A stretch of 64,000 bases of DNA from an uncultured Flavobacteriaceae bacterium (GTDB taxonomy: Bacteria; Bacteroidota; Bacteroidia; Flavobacteriales; Flavobacteriaceae): the NCBI GenBank assembly GCA_947504035.1, contig CANNGA010000003.1:62001-126000 (forward strand), written 5' to 3'. The notes beneath the pieces are model-generated. The model saw only the letters and a list, made by a program, of their open reading frames with translations. It did not search any database and was not told the origin of the DNA. A program made the translations under genes and the position numbers. Positions within the stretch are counted from its first letter, which is position 1. Every line of letters begins with the position of its first letter. Of this stretch, positions 24,656-32,861 are shown in pieces.

Positions 24656-26824
24656 TTATATCTTCACAAATTTCTTAATTGATCTGATGTTGGTCTCACT
24701 CATCAACTCTAAAAAATAAAAGCCTTTCGATAAGTTTGAAATATCTATACGACCAGATTGAAGCATCGGTTTTGCTTCGGTAATTTGTTTACCGTTAATA
24801 TCAAAAATAGCATACGATGTTATGGTAGTCGTAGCATTTGATATTAGTGTTAATTGTGTTGTTCCTGGGTTAGGGTACAATGCTAATCCTTCAATAGCAT
24901 CTACAGTACTACGTCTTAACGTTTCATCTTCTGAAACATAAATCCCATAATCATCAGCACGCTGTACAATCTCTTCTCCACATACATTCGGTCTTCTAAG
25001 CACATTAGAGATGACACGCATCGTTATTAATTGATCTTGTACTGCAGATTCTGGAACTGTTATTTCTGCTAGAGCTGTACTTATAAGGTTTGGATCTATA
25101 CGATCTTCTAAAACCCGCTCATTTATACCATTCGAATTAAATGTTTCAAACAGACCATTACCGTCCCAATCGATCCATGCTTCCAAAAACTGAGGATCGC
25201 GCCTAGAGCGGTATGAAATCTCTAAATTATAGGTAACATCGAAATTTAATATCGTATTTCTAGAACATAAAAAATTTAATCTTGCACCATCTGGAATAAA
25301 AGTAGAGGTTAGACTATTTAACGATCTTAATTTAACGTTTGTAACACCTAGTCCAAAATTACCATCATCATTAAAACTAGATACATCACAAACTGTTTGT
25401 TCGTTTTCAGGAACGACTACTAAATTTCTAGGTTTTGTTAAGGTTTGTGTCCCTTCTAAAGTTGTTACAGCCAAAGTAACATCGTATATACCCTCTGTTG
25501 TAAAAGCTAACGAAGGATTTTGCAATGTTGATGTTATAGGCGTATCAACACCATTATCGAACGTCCATAAAAAAGAAATACCTTCATAGCCACTATTAGT
25601 AAAGGTATTAGGGATACAAGCAGATACATCAACAAACGAGACATTACTTCCAACACACGCAATATTTGTTGATCTCAGAAAGTCTACCCCCACGCTACCA
25701 TTAGGTACAAGACCAAGGCTGTTAAGGAATGAACTTCTTTGATTAGATAATGCATTATCTACTCTAACACGTTGTCCCCCTGTAAATTCATTACGACAGC
25801 CATTATTAGAGTTCATATAATTGAATAAATGGTCTTGATGTGTTCCCGTATTTCTTCTAAAGCCTGTCTCTGGATTTATCACAGCATCAAAATTAGGATC
25901 ACAAGCATTTACATCTGTACTCCCACAATTTCCAAAACTAATAGCCCTACTAAAATGCATTGGTGTATCTGCAACACCATCATCACTGCAGGTATCTGGT
26001 TCACCATCATCATCTGTATCATCGCCTTGAAATGTATGAAATAAATTAAAGGCATGCCCTAATTCATGTGCTAGTGTGGAAGAGGCTTGACTTAAAAATG
26101 CGCCAATTCGTATTACTGTTCCATCAAAAGGTCTGCCATGTGCTCCTGCTAAAAAGGCAAAACCTGCGACACCACCCGTACCTATTCTATTTACAACCCA
26201 TATATTGTAATACTGCGTTGGATCCCAAATACTAATTTCTTTTAACGAATTAATAGGCGCATCTGGTACGAAACTTGGAATTCCAGGATCATCTCTCTCG
26301 CTTTGTACACCACCCGCAACATACTCTGGAATACCACTCAAGTCTACTCTTTCTATACCATTGGTGCAATTACCATTTTCATCTCGTATGGCTAATGCAA
26401 ATTCAATATGCATGTCTACCCCTTCTCCATCACCTATTGTACCTTCTAAAGCACGCCAAGCACCATTTAATTGCTCTATGGCACTACGTATTTCTAAATC
26501 AGATGCATTAGTACCAGTACCTACTGGCTCACCTAAGTGCATAATGTGCACAACAACCGGTATTTGAAATACACCCTCTGTAGCACTTAACTGTTGGGCA
26601 ATAGTAATCTGATCATTAGCACTGTTTAACTCGCTCTGGGCTGCAGCGTTTTTATACCCTACGTCTTTAGCCATCATTTCTTTATGAAATAGATCTGTAG
26701 CACAGACTTCTTTTAATAGAGTTTCGTCTTGCGACAAACGCTCGTATGTATTTTGACCAATGGTTACAGAACTTGTTATAAGTGCTATGCAAAAGCACAA
26801 AATGCGCGTATAATTTTTTATCAT
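24656..26824 (-). CDS. Secreted M43-type zinc metalloprotease with PKD, GEVED and T9SS sorting domains
   Basis: 722 aa. Signal peptide (about 1-23). The metalloprotease domain has the extended zinc motif H253-E-L-G-H257-x5-H263 in LAHELGHAFNLFH and a Met-turn region DHLFNYMNSNNGCRNEF, fitting the pappalysin-type M43 family. Then come a PKD-like domain (VSFVDVSACIPN ... FLWTFDNGVDTPIT, about 385-475), a GEVED domain (LEISYRSRRDPQFLEAWIDW) and a type A T9SS C-terminal domain (about 650-722, GLALYPNPGTTQLTL to KKFVKI). It should be exported by Sec, carried across the outer membrane by the type IX system and attached or released. The gene is single and convergent with the island. Confidence 0.92.
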   Translation of the reverse strand: MIKNYTRILCFCIALITSSVTIGQNTYERLSQDETLLKEVCATDLFHKEMMAKDVGYKNAAAQSELNSANDQITIAQQLSATEGVFQIPVVVHIMHLGEPVGTGTNASDLEIRSAIEQLNGAWRALEGTIGDGEGVDMHIEFALAIRDENGNCTNGIERVDLSGIPEYVAGGVQSERDDPGIPSFVPDAPINSLKEISIWDPTQYYNIWVVNRIGTGGVAGFAFLAGAHGRPFDGTVIRIGAFLSQASSTLAHELGHAFNLFHTFQGDDTDDDGEPDTCSDDGVADTPMHFSRAISFGNCGSTDVNACDPNFDAVINPETGFRRNTGTHQDHLFNYMNSNNGCRNEFTGGQRVRVDNALSNQRSSFLNSLGLVPNGSVGVDFLRSTNIACVGSNVSFVDVSACIPNTFTNSGYEGISFLWTFDNGVDTPITSTLQNPSLAFTTEGIYDVTLAVTTLEGTQTLTKPRNLVVVPENEQTVCDVSSFNDDGNFGLGVTNVKLRSLNSLTSTFIPDGARLNFLCSRNTILNFDVTYNLEISYRSRRDPQFLEAWIDWDGNGLFETFNSNGINERVLEDRIDPNLISTALAEITVPESAVQDQLITMRVISNVLRRPNVCGEEIVQRADDYGIYVSEDETLRRSTVDAIEGLALYPNPGTTQLTLISNATTTITSYAIFDINGKQITEAKPMLQSGRIDISNLSKGFYFLELMSETNIRSIKKFVKI

Positions 26825-27169
26825 ATCGATTTTTTTGAGAGGCCTAAAATAATAATTTTTAGATACTTAAAGATAAGTATGATTACAATTTTTTAATATT
26901 ATACTACACCTAAACTAAATATGATTTACTTTCTTATACACGTGAAAATATCATCTTACAAAACACTAAGTGCTTCTTAGTTATAGTACTATATAGTGTC
27001 CTCTCTTTAAAGATCACTTTTAAAAAGCGAGAAACTTATTGTAATCCTAAAGTGAAAAACGTCTTGTGCTTCAACGCCTTGTTAACTTATCTTAGAATTA
27101 AATTTCAAAAAAAAACCGACAGTAGACACTACTATCGGTTTTCATATAAATCATGCGTGTTTAAGCGCT
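26825..27169. other. Intergenic region metalloprotease - carB
   Basis: 345 bases with no gene. It holds the carB terminator (27107-27142) and, near the metalloprotease start, a short inverted repeat ATACTT / AAGTAT (26863-26868 and 26875-26880). That repeat overlaps TAAAGATA, a near -7 box on the minus strand. The rest is AT-rich without visible structure. Confidence 0.5.
27107..27142 (-). terminator. Rho-independent terminator of carB
   Basis: Arms at 27112-27124 and 27130-27142 pair over 13 bp with one G-U type mismatch around the loop GACAC. Read on the minus strand, the stem is followed by a run of T (the A run at 27107-27115). It lies 28 bases after the carB stop. Confidence 0.85.
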
Positions 27170-30022
27170 TTATTTACTCAAATACATCTTACGTCTTGAG
27201 TACAGATCGTAAAATTGATCATCTTTAAGACTATCTATAAATAAGATACTTTCTCCTGTACTCTTCATTTCTGGCCCTAGTGTTTTATCTACATTAGGGA
27301 ATTTATTGAATGAGAACACAGGTTGCTTAATAGCATAGCCTTCCAGTTTAGGATTAAAATTAAAATCTTTTACCTTCTTCTCTCCTAGCATTAGTTTCGT
27401 CGCGTAGTTTACATAAGGTTCTCCATAAGCTTTAGCAATAAAAGGCACTGTTCTAGAGGCTCTTGGATTGGCTTCTATGATATAAACAATATCATCTTTA
27501 ATAGCAAACTGTATGTTTATTAAACCTACCGTGTTTAGAGCCAAGGCAATTTTCTTGGTATGCTCTTTAATTTGCTGCATAACAAACTCTCCGAGGTTAA
27601 ATGGCGGTAAGGTAGAGTTGCTATCACCAGAATGGATACCACAAGGTTCTATATGCTCCATAATACCTATAATGTACACATCTTCTCCATCACAGATCGC
27701 ATCGGCTTCTGCTTCTATAGCGCCTTCTAAGTAATGGTCTAGTAGTAATTGATTGCCTGGCATCTGGCTTAATAAATCAACAACGTGCTTCTCTAACTCT
27801 TCTTTGTTGATTACAATTTTCATACCCTGTCCTCCTAAAACATAAGATGGACGTACTAGTATTGGAAAATCTAACACATCAGCTATAGCAGAAGCTTCGT
27901 CTGCCGTCGTTGCAATATCAAACTGAGGGTAAGGGATGTTATTCTCTTTTAAAAGATTTGAAAAACGCCCTCTATCTTCGGCTAAATCTAAAGCATCATA
28001 ACTTGTACCTATAATTTTTATACCGTAGCGGTCTAATTTTTCAGCCAATTTAAGCGCTGTTTGCCCTCCTAATTGTACAATAACACCTTCTGGTTTCTCA
28101 TGTTTGATAATGTCGTAAATATGCTCCCAAAATACAGGCTCAAAATACAATTTATCGGCTGTATCGAAATCTGTTGATACCGTTTCGGGATTACAGTTAA
28201 TCATAATCGTTTCATAACCACATTCGGCAGATGCCAAAACCCCGTGTACACAACAGTAATCAAACTCAATACCTTGGCCTATTCTATTCGGTCCAGATCC
28301 TAATACAATAATTTTCTTTTTGTCGGATACAACACTTTCATTATCGGCATAACGCGTTCCATCTGCGGTTTCCATATCACTTTCAAAAGTAGAGTAATAA
28401 TATGGTGTTTTTGCTTCAAATTCGGCAGCACAAGTGTCTACCAATTTATAAACACGATTTATACCTAAGGTTTCACGTTTGTTATAAACTGCGCTTTCTA
28501 AACAGCCCAACATGTGTGCTATTTGTCTATCGCCATAGCCTTTTTGCTTCGCTTCTAACAATAACTCTTTATCTATGGTATCTATAGTAAAGGTTGAGAT
28601 TTCTTTTTCTAAGAAATATAATTCTTCGTATTGTCTTAAGAACCACATATCGATCTTAGTAATTTCAAAAATTCTACTAAGAGGGATTCCCATTTTAATC
28701 GCATCGTAAATGATAAAGACACGGTCCCAAGATGCAAATTTTAATTTCTCTAAAATTTGTTCATAATTGGTGTTTTCTTTGCCATCGGCTCCTAAACCGT
28801 TACGCTTAATCTCTAAAGATTGCGTTGCTTTGTGTAATGCTTCTTGGAACGAACGTCCAATCCCCATAACCTCTCCTACAGCTTTCATTTGAAGTCCTAA
28901 AGTTCTATCAGACCCTTCAAATTTATCAAAATTCCAACGTGGTATTTTTACAATCACATAATCTAAGGTAGGCTCGAATAAAGCAGACGTAGATTTTGTA
29001 ATTTGGTTATTGAGTTCATCCAAATGGTAACCCATAGCTAACTTGGCTGCAATTTTAGCAATAGGGTATCCTGTTGCTTTACTTGCTAATGCCGAAGATC
29101 GCGATACACGTGGATTAATTTCAATAGCGATAATCTCTTCATTTTCGTCTGGGCTTACCGCAAATTGTACGTTACATCCACCTGCAAAATCACCAATACT
29201 ACGCATCATATGGATGGCCATATCACGCATTTTCTGGTACGTTTTATCACTTAAAGTCATTGCAGGGGCTACTGTAATAGAATCTCCTGTATGAATCCCC
29301 ATAGGGTCCATATTTTCTATAGAACAAATGATAACAACGTTATCATTAGAATCTCTAAGCAACTCTAATTCGTATTCTTTCCAACCCAAAAGTGCTTTAT
29401 CTATCATAACCTCATGAATAGGAGATATCTCTAACCCACGACGTAATAATTTATCAAAATCGGCTTCATCGTATACAATTGCTGCTCCTGCACCGCCAAG
29501 TGTAAAAGACGACCGGATACATAATGGAAAACCAAACTCTTGAGCGATTTCTTTTCCTTTCAAGAATGATGTTGCTGTAGCTTGAGGCGCCATCCCAACA
29601 CCAATTTTACCCATCAATTCTCTAAACTGTTCTCTATCTTCAGTAATGTTTATAGCGTCTATATCAACACCTATAATCTCTACATCAAAATCTTTCCAAA
29701 TCCCTTTCTCGTCAGCCTCAATACACAAATTAAGTGCGGTCTGTCCTCCCATTGTTGGTAGTACAGCATCTATTTGTGGATGATCTTTTAAAATCTTAAT
29801 AATAGATTTAGTCGTTAATGGCAACAAGTACACATGGTCGGCCATTGAAGGGTCGGTCATGATGGTTGCTGGATTAGAATTAATTAAAATGGTTTCTATT
29901 CCGTCTTCTCTTAACGATCTTAACGCTTGCGACCCTGAATAATCAAACTCACATGCTTGCCCAATAATAATAGGTCCTGAACCAATAATTAGGATAGATT
30001 TTAATTTAGGATTTTTTGGCAT
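27170..30022 (-). CDS. carB: Carbamoyl-phosphate synthase large subunit
   Basis: Makes carbamoyl phosphate from bicarbonate, ammonia (from glutamine via CarA) and two ATP, for pyrimidines and arginine. 950 aa, with the internal duplication intact: SILIIGSGPIIIGQACEFDYSG and later IIVLGSGPNRIGQGIEFDYCC, each followed by an ATP-grasp domain (CIRSSFTLGGAGAAIVYDEA; LVRPSYVLGGQGMKIVINKE). The allosteric C-terminal domain seems very short compared with the E. coli enzyme, as in many Bacteroidota. The frame is open to a TTG at 30070, but ATG at 30022 (MPKNPKLKS) is the family start. carA is not adjacent. It could feed the O-carbamoyltransferase, as in any cell. Confidence 0.97.
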   Translation of the reverse strand: MPKNPKLKSILIIGSGPIIIGQACEFDYSGSQALRSLREDGIETILINSNPATIMTDPSMADHVYLLPLTTKSIIKILKDHPQIDAVLPTMGGQTALNLCIEADEKGIWKDFDVEIIGVDIDAINITEDREQFRELMGKIGVGMAPQATATSFLKGKEIAQEFGFPLCIRSSFTLGGAGAAIVYDEADFDKLLRRGLEISPIHEVMIDKALLGWKEYELELLRDSNDNVVIICSIENMDPMGIHTGDSITVAPAMTLSDKTYQKMRDMAIHMMRSIGDFAGGCNVQFAVSPDENEEIIAIEINPRVSRSSALASKATGYPIAKIAAKLAMGYHLDELNNQITKSTSALFEPTLDYVIVKIPRWNFDKFEGSDRTLGLQMKAVGEVMGIGRSFQEALHKATQSLEIKRNGLGADGKENTNYEQILEKLKFASWDRVFIIYDAIKMGIPLSRIFEITKIDMWFLRQYEELYFLEKEISTFTIDTIDKELLLEAKQKGYGDRQIAHMLGCLESAVYNKRETLGINRVYKLVDTCAAEFEAKTPYYYSTFESDMETADGTRYADNESVVSDKKKIIVLGSGPNRIGQGIEFDYCCVHGVLASAECGYETIMINCNPETVSTDFDTADKLYFEPVFWEHIYDIIKHEKPEGVIVQLGGQTALKLAEKLDRYGIKIIGTSYDALDLAEDRGRFSNLLKENNIPYPQFDIATTADEASAIADVLDFPILVRPSYVLGGQGMKIVINKEELEKHVVDLLSQMPGNQLLLDHYLEGAIEAEADAICDGEDVYIIGIMEHIEPCGIHSGDSNSTLPPFNLGEFVMQQIKEHTKKIALALNTVGLINIQFAIKDDIVYIIEANPRASRTVPFIAKAYGEPYVNYATKLMLGEKKVKDFNFNPKLEGYAIKQPVFSFNKFPNVDKTLGPEMKSTGESILFIDSLKDDQFYDLYSRRKMYLSK

Positions 30023-30135
30023 TTTCTTAAAGTATTCTGTTGTATATAAATCAGTTGCAAAATTAATCAATTGTTGACATAAAAAAAGGCGTTACACTTA
30101 AGCAACACCTTTAAAATATCAACAATTGTTAATCA

Positions 30136-30297
30136 TTATTTTTTATGTCTTGTTTCAGATGATACAGACAATTTCTTTCTTCCTTTTGCTCTTCTTCTAG
30201 CAAGTACTTTTCTACCATTGGCAGAAGCCATTCTTTCTCTGAAACCATGTTTGTTTCTTCTCTTTCTTTTTGATGGCTGAAACGTTCTTTTTGGCAT
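30136..30297 (-). CDS. rpmH: 50S ribosomal protein L34
   Basis: The minus strand encodes 53 residues starting [20 protein letters not shown], then [20 protein letters not shown]: the invariant L34 sequence, with the C-terminal extension [13 protein letters not shown] common in Bacteroidota. The preceding promoter (TATATTTG with a TTTG -33 box) is one of the best in the window. In this group rpmH is often followed by rnpA or stands alone; here carB follows on the same strand after 113 bases. Confidence 0.97.
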   Translation of the reverse strand: MPKRTFQPSKRKRRNKHGFRERMASANGRKVLARRRAKGRKKLSVSSETRHKK

Positions 30298-30366
30298 TGT
30301 CTTATGTTTTTAAATCTGAATTGTATGTTTCTGAAATATTTTTTTGACCTCTGTCAAAACTGGGGG

Positions 30367-30396
30367 CAAATATACAAAGCTTTTTTATTTTACAAA
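30367..30396 (-). promoter_or_regulatory. rpmH: rpmH promoter
   Basis: On the minus strand TTTG (30396-30393) is separated by 18 bases from TATATTTG (30374-30367), a full match to the Bacteroidota -33/-7 consensus. The expected start of transcription is near 30360, giving a leader of about 60 bases. Confidence 0.8.
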
Positions 30397-30698
30397 CCTA
30401 TTTTATTATTTTTTTTAAAGGTTTTTTATTTTCAATCGCATCGTAGTCTTTGTTTTAGAGCGTTATTTACTTTTTTTAAAGCTACTTTATCCCTAAAAAT
30501 TAACAACAGTGCTTTGTGTAGCGTCTACATTTCAATTTGTATCAAATTGTATACCGTCTTCTTTTATGACCATGGCAAGCTCTTATTTGAAAACATAGAA
30601 TACGATAAACCAACCTATAGCTTTAAAACTTAATATTACTATAGTAACTTTTAATGTATTTTACTAAATTCTAGCCTCTATTTAGGACTGTAAACAAA

Positions 30699-30723
30699 AA
30701 GGCTTTCCTAATAGGAAAGCCTT
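30699..30723 (-). terminator. Rho-independent terminator of the yajC unit
   Basis: Perfect 11-bp stem AAGGCTTTCCT / AGGAAAGCCTT with a 3-base loop, followed on the minus strand by TTTG. It lies 28 bases after the yajC stop. Confidence 0.9.
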
Positions 30724-30751
30724 CTTAAAACATACGTCTTTTGGTGTATGT

Positions 30752-31048
30752 CTATTTTTTAGCTGCTACTGCAGGTGTATTTAGTTTAGAACTCATCTCC
30801 ATTGAAATGGCTGTGCGATCAAACTTTAATTTTCCTGCTAAAGTTTCAATAACACAAGAATTATCTTTATCATTTAATTCTACAACTTTCCCATGTAAAC
30901 CACTTTTGGTTACAATTCTATCCCCTTTCTTCAGTTCTGCAGCAAACTTTTTTTCTTTCTTTGCACGTTTCATTTGTGGTGCAATCATAAAAAAGTATAC
31001 GACTACAAACATCAATACAAACGGCAATAAACTTCCCATTTCTCCCAT
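30752..31048 (-). CDS. yajC: Preprotein translocase subunit YajC
   Basis: A 98-aa accessory subunit of the SecDF-YajC complex in the inner membrane. One N-terminal helix (SLLPFVLMFVVVYFFMI), then the conserved APQMKRAKKEKKFAAELKKG and DRIVTKSGLHGKVVELND, with a variable Ala/Lys tail. It follows the DUF1573 lipoprotein gene by 10 bases, a usual arrangement in Bacteroidota, and ends at a strong terminator. Confidence 0.95.
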   Translation of the reverse strand: MGEMGSLLPFVLMFVVVYFFMIAPQMKRAKKEKKFAAELKKGDRIVTKSGLHGKVVELNDKDNSCVIETLAGKLKFDRTAISMEMSSKLNTPAVAAKK

Positions 31049-31058
31049 CTGGTATAAT

Positions 31059-31538
31059 TTAGCTTTTAGCTGTTGCTGGTTTTGGTGCGTTAGGATCTGG
31101 CTTTACAAAGGCCTTAATCTTAACCGTTTCTGTTCCTTTTTCTGTGTTAGCTGTTACAGTAATGGTTTTAGAAACGTTGTTTTTTCCGCTACCGTTATAC
31201 TTTACTGTAAACTTTCCTTCTGCACCTGGTGCTAAAGGTTCTCTACTCCAATCTTTAGGCACTGTACATCCACAAGTACTTTTTATGTTAGTAATAACCA
31301 AAGGTGCTTCTCCTGTGTTTTTGTATGTAAACACAGTTTCAACTGGTGTTTTGGCTTCAATCTCACCAAAATCGTGTTCTTTTTTATCAAATTGTAATAT
31401 AGGAAATTTAGAGGCTACAGCATCTCTAGCCGCTGCGGCTTCCACATTGCCTTCATTTATTTTCTTGGTTGCATCTTCTTTACAGCTTGTAAAAGCGATC
31501 ATACATAAGGCAGTCACGCCTAAAATTAGTTTTTTCAT
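31059..31538 (-). CDS. DUF1573 domain lipoprotein
   Basis: 159 aa. Lipoprotein signal ending AFTSC, lipidated Cys at residue 19. The DUF1573 domain follows: FPILQFDKKEHDFGEIEAKT, then FTYKNTGEAPLVITNIKSTC and GCTVPKDWSREPLAPGAEG, an Ig-like (ASH/PapD-like) fold. Expected on the outer face of the inner membrane or in the outer membrane; function unknown. Its conserved place between nusB and yajC suggests a link to envelope biogenesis. The leader contains TATTTTTA, a near -7 box, about 40 bases upstream. Confidence 0.9.
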   Translation of the reverse strand: MKKLILGVTALCMIAFTSCKEDATKKINEGNVEAAAARDAVASKFPILQFDKKEHDFGEIEAKTPVETVFTYKNTGEAPLVITNIKSTCGCTVPKDWSREPLAPGAEGKFTVKYNGSGKNNVSKTITVTANTEKGTETVKIKAFVKPDPNAPKPATAKS

Positions 31539-31707
31539 ATTTTCCGTGTTATATAAAATAGGTTTGTAAAAATAACAATATTTTTAGTGTTTAAAAACTT
31601 TTATGCCTTTGTTAAGAGACAGATATCACGATTAAGGGGGCGTAAAATTGTAAAACAGGTTGTAAAATTTCTTAGGACTAAATTACAAGACACTGTTTAA
31701 AAACACA

Positions 31708-32655
31708 TTACATCAATCCTCTTCCTACTTTGTTGAGTTTATTCTCTTCTTTATACTCTCTCACCAATTTATCAAGTATTCCGTTAATAAATATACTACT
31801 TTTAGGTGTAGAGTACTCTTTAGCAATTTCTAAGAACTCATTTATAGTCACCTTAACAGGTATTGATGGAAAATGTTGCAATTCACATACACCCATTTGC
31901 AATAAGACATAATCTAAGCTCGCTATACGTTCTGCATCCCAGTTTTTTGTCTTTTGTGCAATTTCGGTATTAATGCTTCCCACATTTAAAATTGTTTTGC
32001 GAAACAAATTTATAGCATACTGTTTGTCTTCAATATCTTTATATAATTTTGGAACAAAATGCGCTTCGCTAGACTTCGGCTTTAACTTTCTAAACAACTT
32101 TAAAAGTGTTGTATTTACGGTAGGCATATCATCTACCCAAGTTAAGTTTTTGTCCTCAATATAATCGCACAATTTTTCATTAGGCGCCACAATATCTTTA
32201 AACATATCTACAAAAAAGTCTTTATCTTCTTTAAAGTCCGATGTTCGTGTTTGCATGTACTCTTGGTACAGATCACTTTTTATAATGGCCTTAAAAATAA
32301 TGTCGACATATTCACTGTCTAATTCCCAGTTTATAGCAGGATTAGATTTAAGTTTATCGCGAAGTTCTTCATTGTCTTTCAACATTTGAAATACTTGATT
32401 ATTGACAAACTTTCTGTTAGGATTTTTATCTTCAGAAGTTGCTAAATGCTTGTTTTGCTTTTTTTGAAGGTCTTCAGCTGCACGTTCTCGTACGGCTAAA
32501 AGCAGCGCGACTATCAATAGGTACAAATTGTACATATTATCGATACTAAACAACAAGAATTTCTGATCTTTACTCAAATCATCGCTTGCACTTCCTTTAA
32601 AAGCGTATATAGTTTGCATTACTTTTACACGAATATGTCTTCTATTTAGCATCAT
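31708..32655 (-). CDS. nusB: Transcription antitermination protein NusB
   Basis: NusB binds boxA RNA with NusE (S10) in rRNA antitermination. At 315 aa this is the long Bacteroidota form. The N-terminus MLNRRHIRVKVMQTIYAF is typical, there is a helical insertion in the middle, and the NusB core lies at the C-terminal end (about 200-300: WDAERIASLDYVLLQMGVCE, VKVTINEFLEIAKEYSTPKS, FINGILDKL). Two ATGs, at 32655 and 32652, are adjacent. A minus-strand TATTTTTG (CAAAAATA on plus, 32711-32718) is its likely -7 box. It is divergent from the ABC transporter gene. Confidence 0.93.
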   Translation of the reverse strand: MMLNRRHIRVKVMQTIYAFKGSASDDLSKDQKFLLFSIDNMYNLYLLIVALLLAVRERAAEDLQKKQNKHLATSEDKNPNRKFVNNQVFQMLKDNEELRDKLKSNPAINWELDSEYVDIIFKAIIKSDLYQEYMQTRTSDFKEDKDFFVDMFKDIVAPNEKLCDYIEDKNLTWVDDMPTVNTTLLKLFRKLKPKSSEAHFVPKLYKDIEDKQYAINLFRKTILNVGSINTEIAQKTKNWDAERIASLDYVLLQMGVCELQHFPSIPVKVTINEFLEIAKEYSTPKSSIFINGILDKLVREYKEENKLNKVGRGLM

Positions 32656-32831
32656 GGTAAAGAACTTAAGTTAAAACGTTGGGTTATGTTTTTTCTCTAT
32701 TTTGTGACGGCAAAAATAAACTATTTTAATAAAAAAGATCTCTTATTAAGATTTTGTTTCTGTTAATTTTATTTAGGCATTATTTAACAGCTACTGCTCC
32801 TGTGCTTCTCTTAAATTCTATTTTATTACTT

Positions 32832-32839
32832 TATATTTG
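32832..32839 (+). promoter_or_regulatory. -7 box of the ABC transporter gene
   Basis: TATATTTG matches TAnnTTTG exactly and lies 22 bases before a GTG start at 32862 with AAAGGA just ahead of it. It falls inside the longer open frame that begins at 32754, which argues against the upstream start. A -33 box is not clear. Confidence 0.65.
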
Positions 32840-32861
32840 CATCACATTTTTAAAGGACTAC

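Larger units (their letters stand above)
30298..30751. other. Intergenic region rpmH - yajC
   Basis: 454 bases. It contains the rpmH promoter (30367-30396) and the yajC terminator (30699-30723). A 330-base open frame on the plus strand (30304-30633) covers the rpmH promoter, is rich in Phe/Leu/Lys from AT-rich DNA, and is not believed to be a gene. Nothing else stands out. Confidence 0.5.

Noticed and set aside
27170-30022. carB as a dedicated carbamoyl-phosphate supplier for the island
   Set aside because: It is an ordinary housekeeping gene with its own terminator, separated by the protease gene; no carA or dedicated copy is seen.
30304-30633. 109-codon open frame on the plus strand
   Set aside because: It overlaps the rpmH promoter, is Phe/Leu/Lys-rich as expected from AT-rich DNA, and has no motif or family resemblance.
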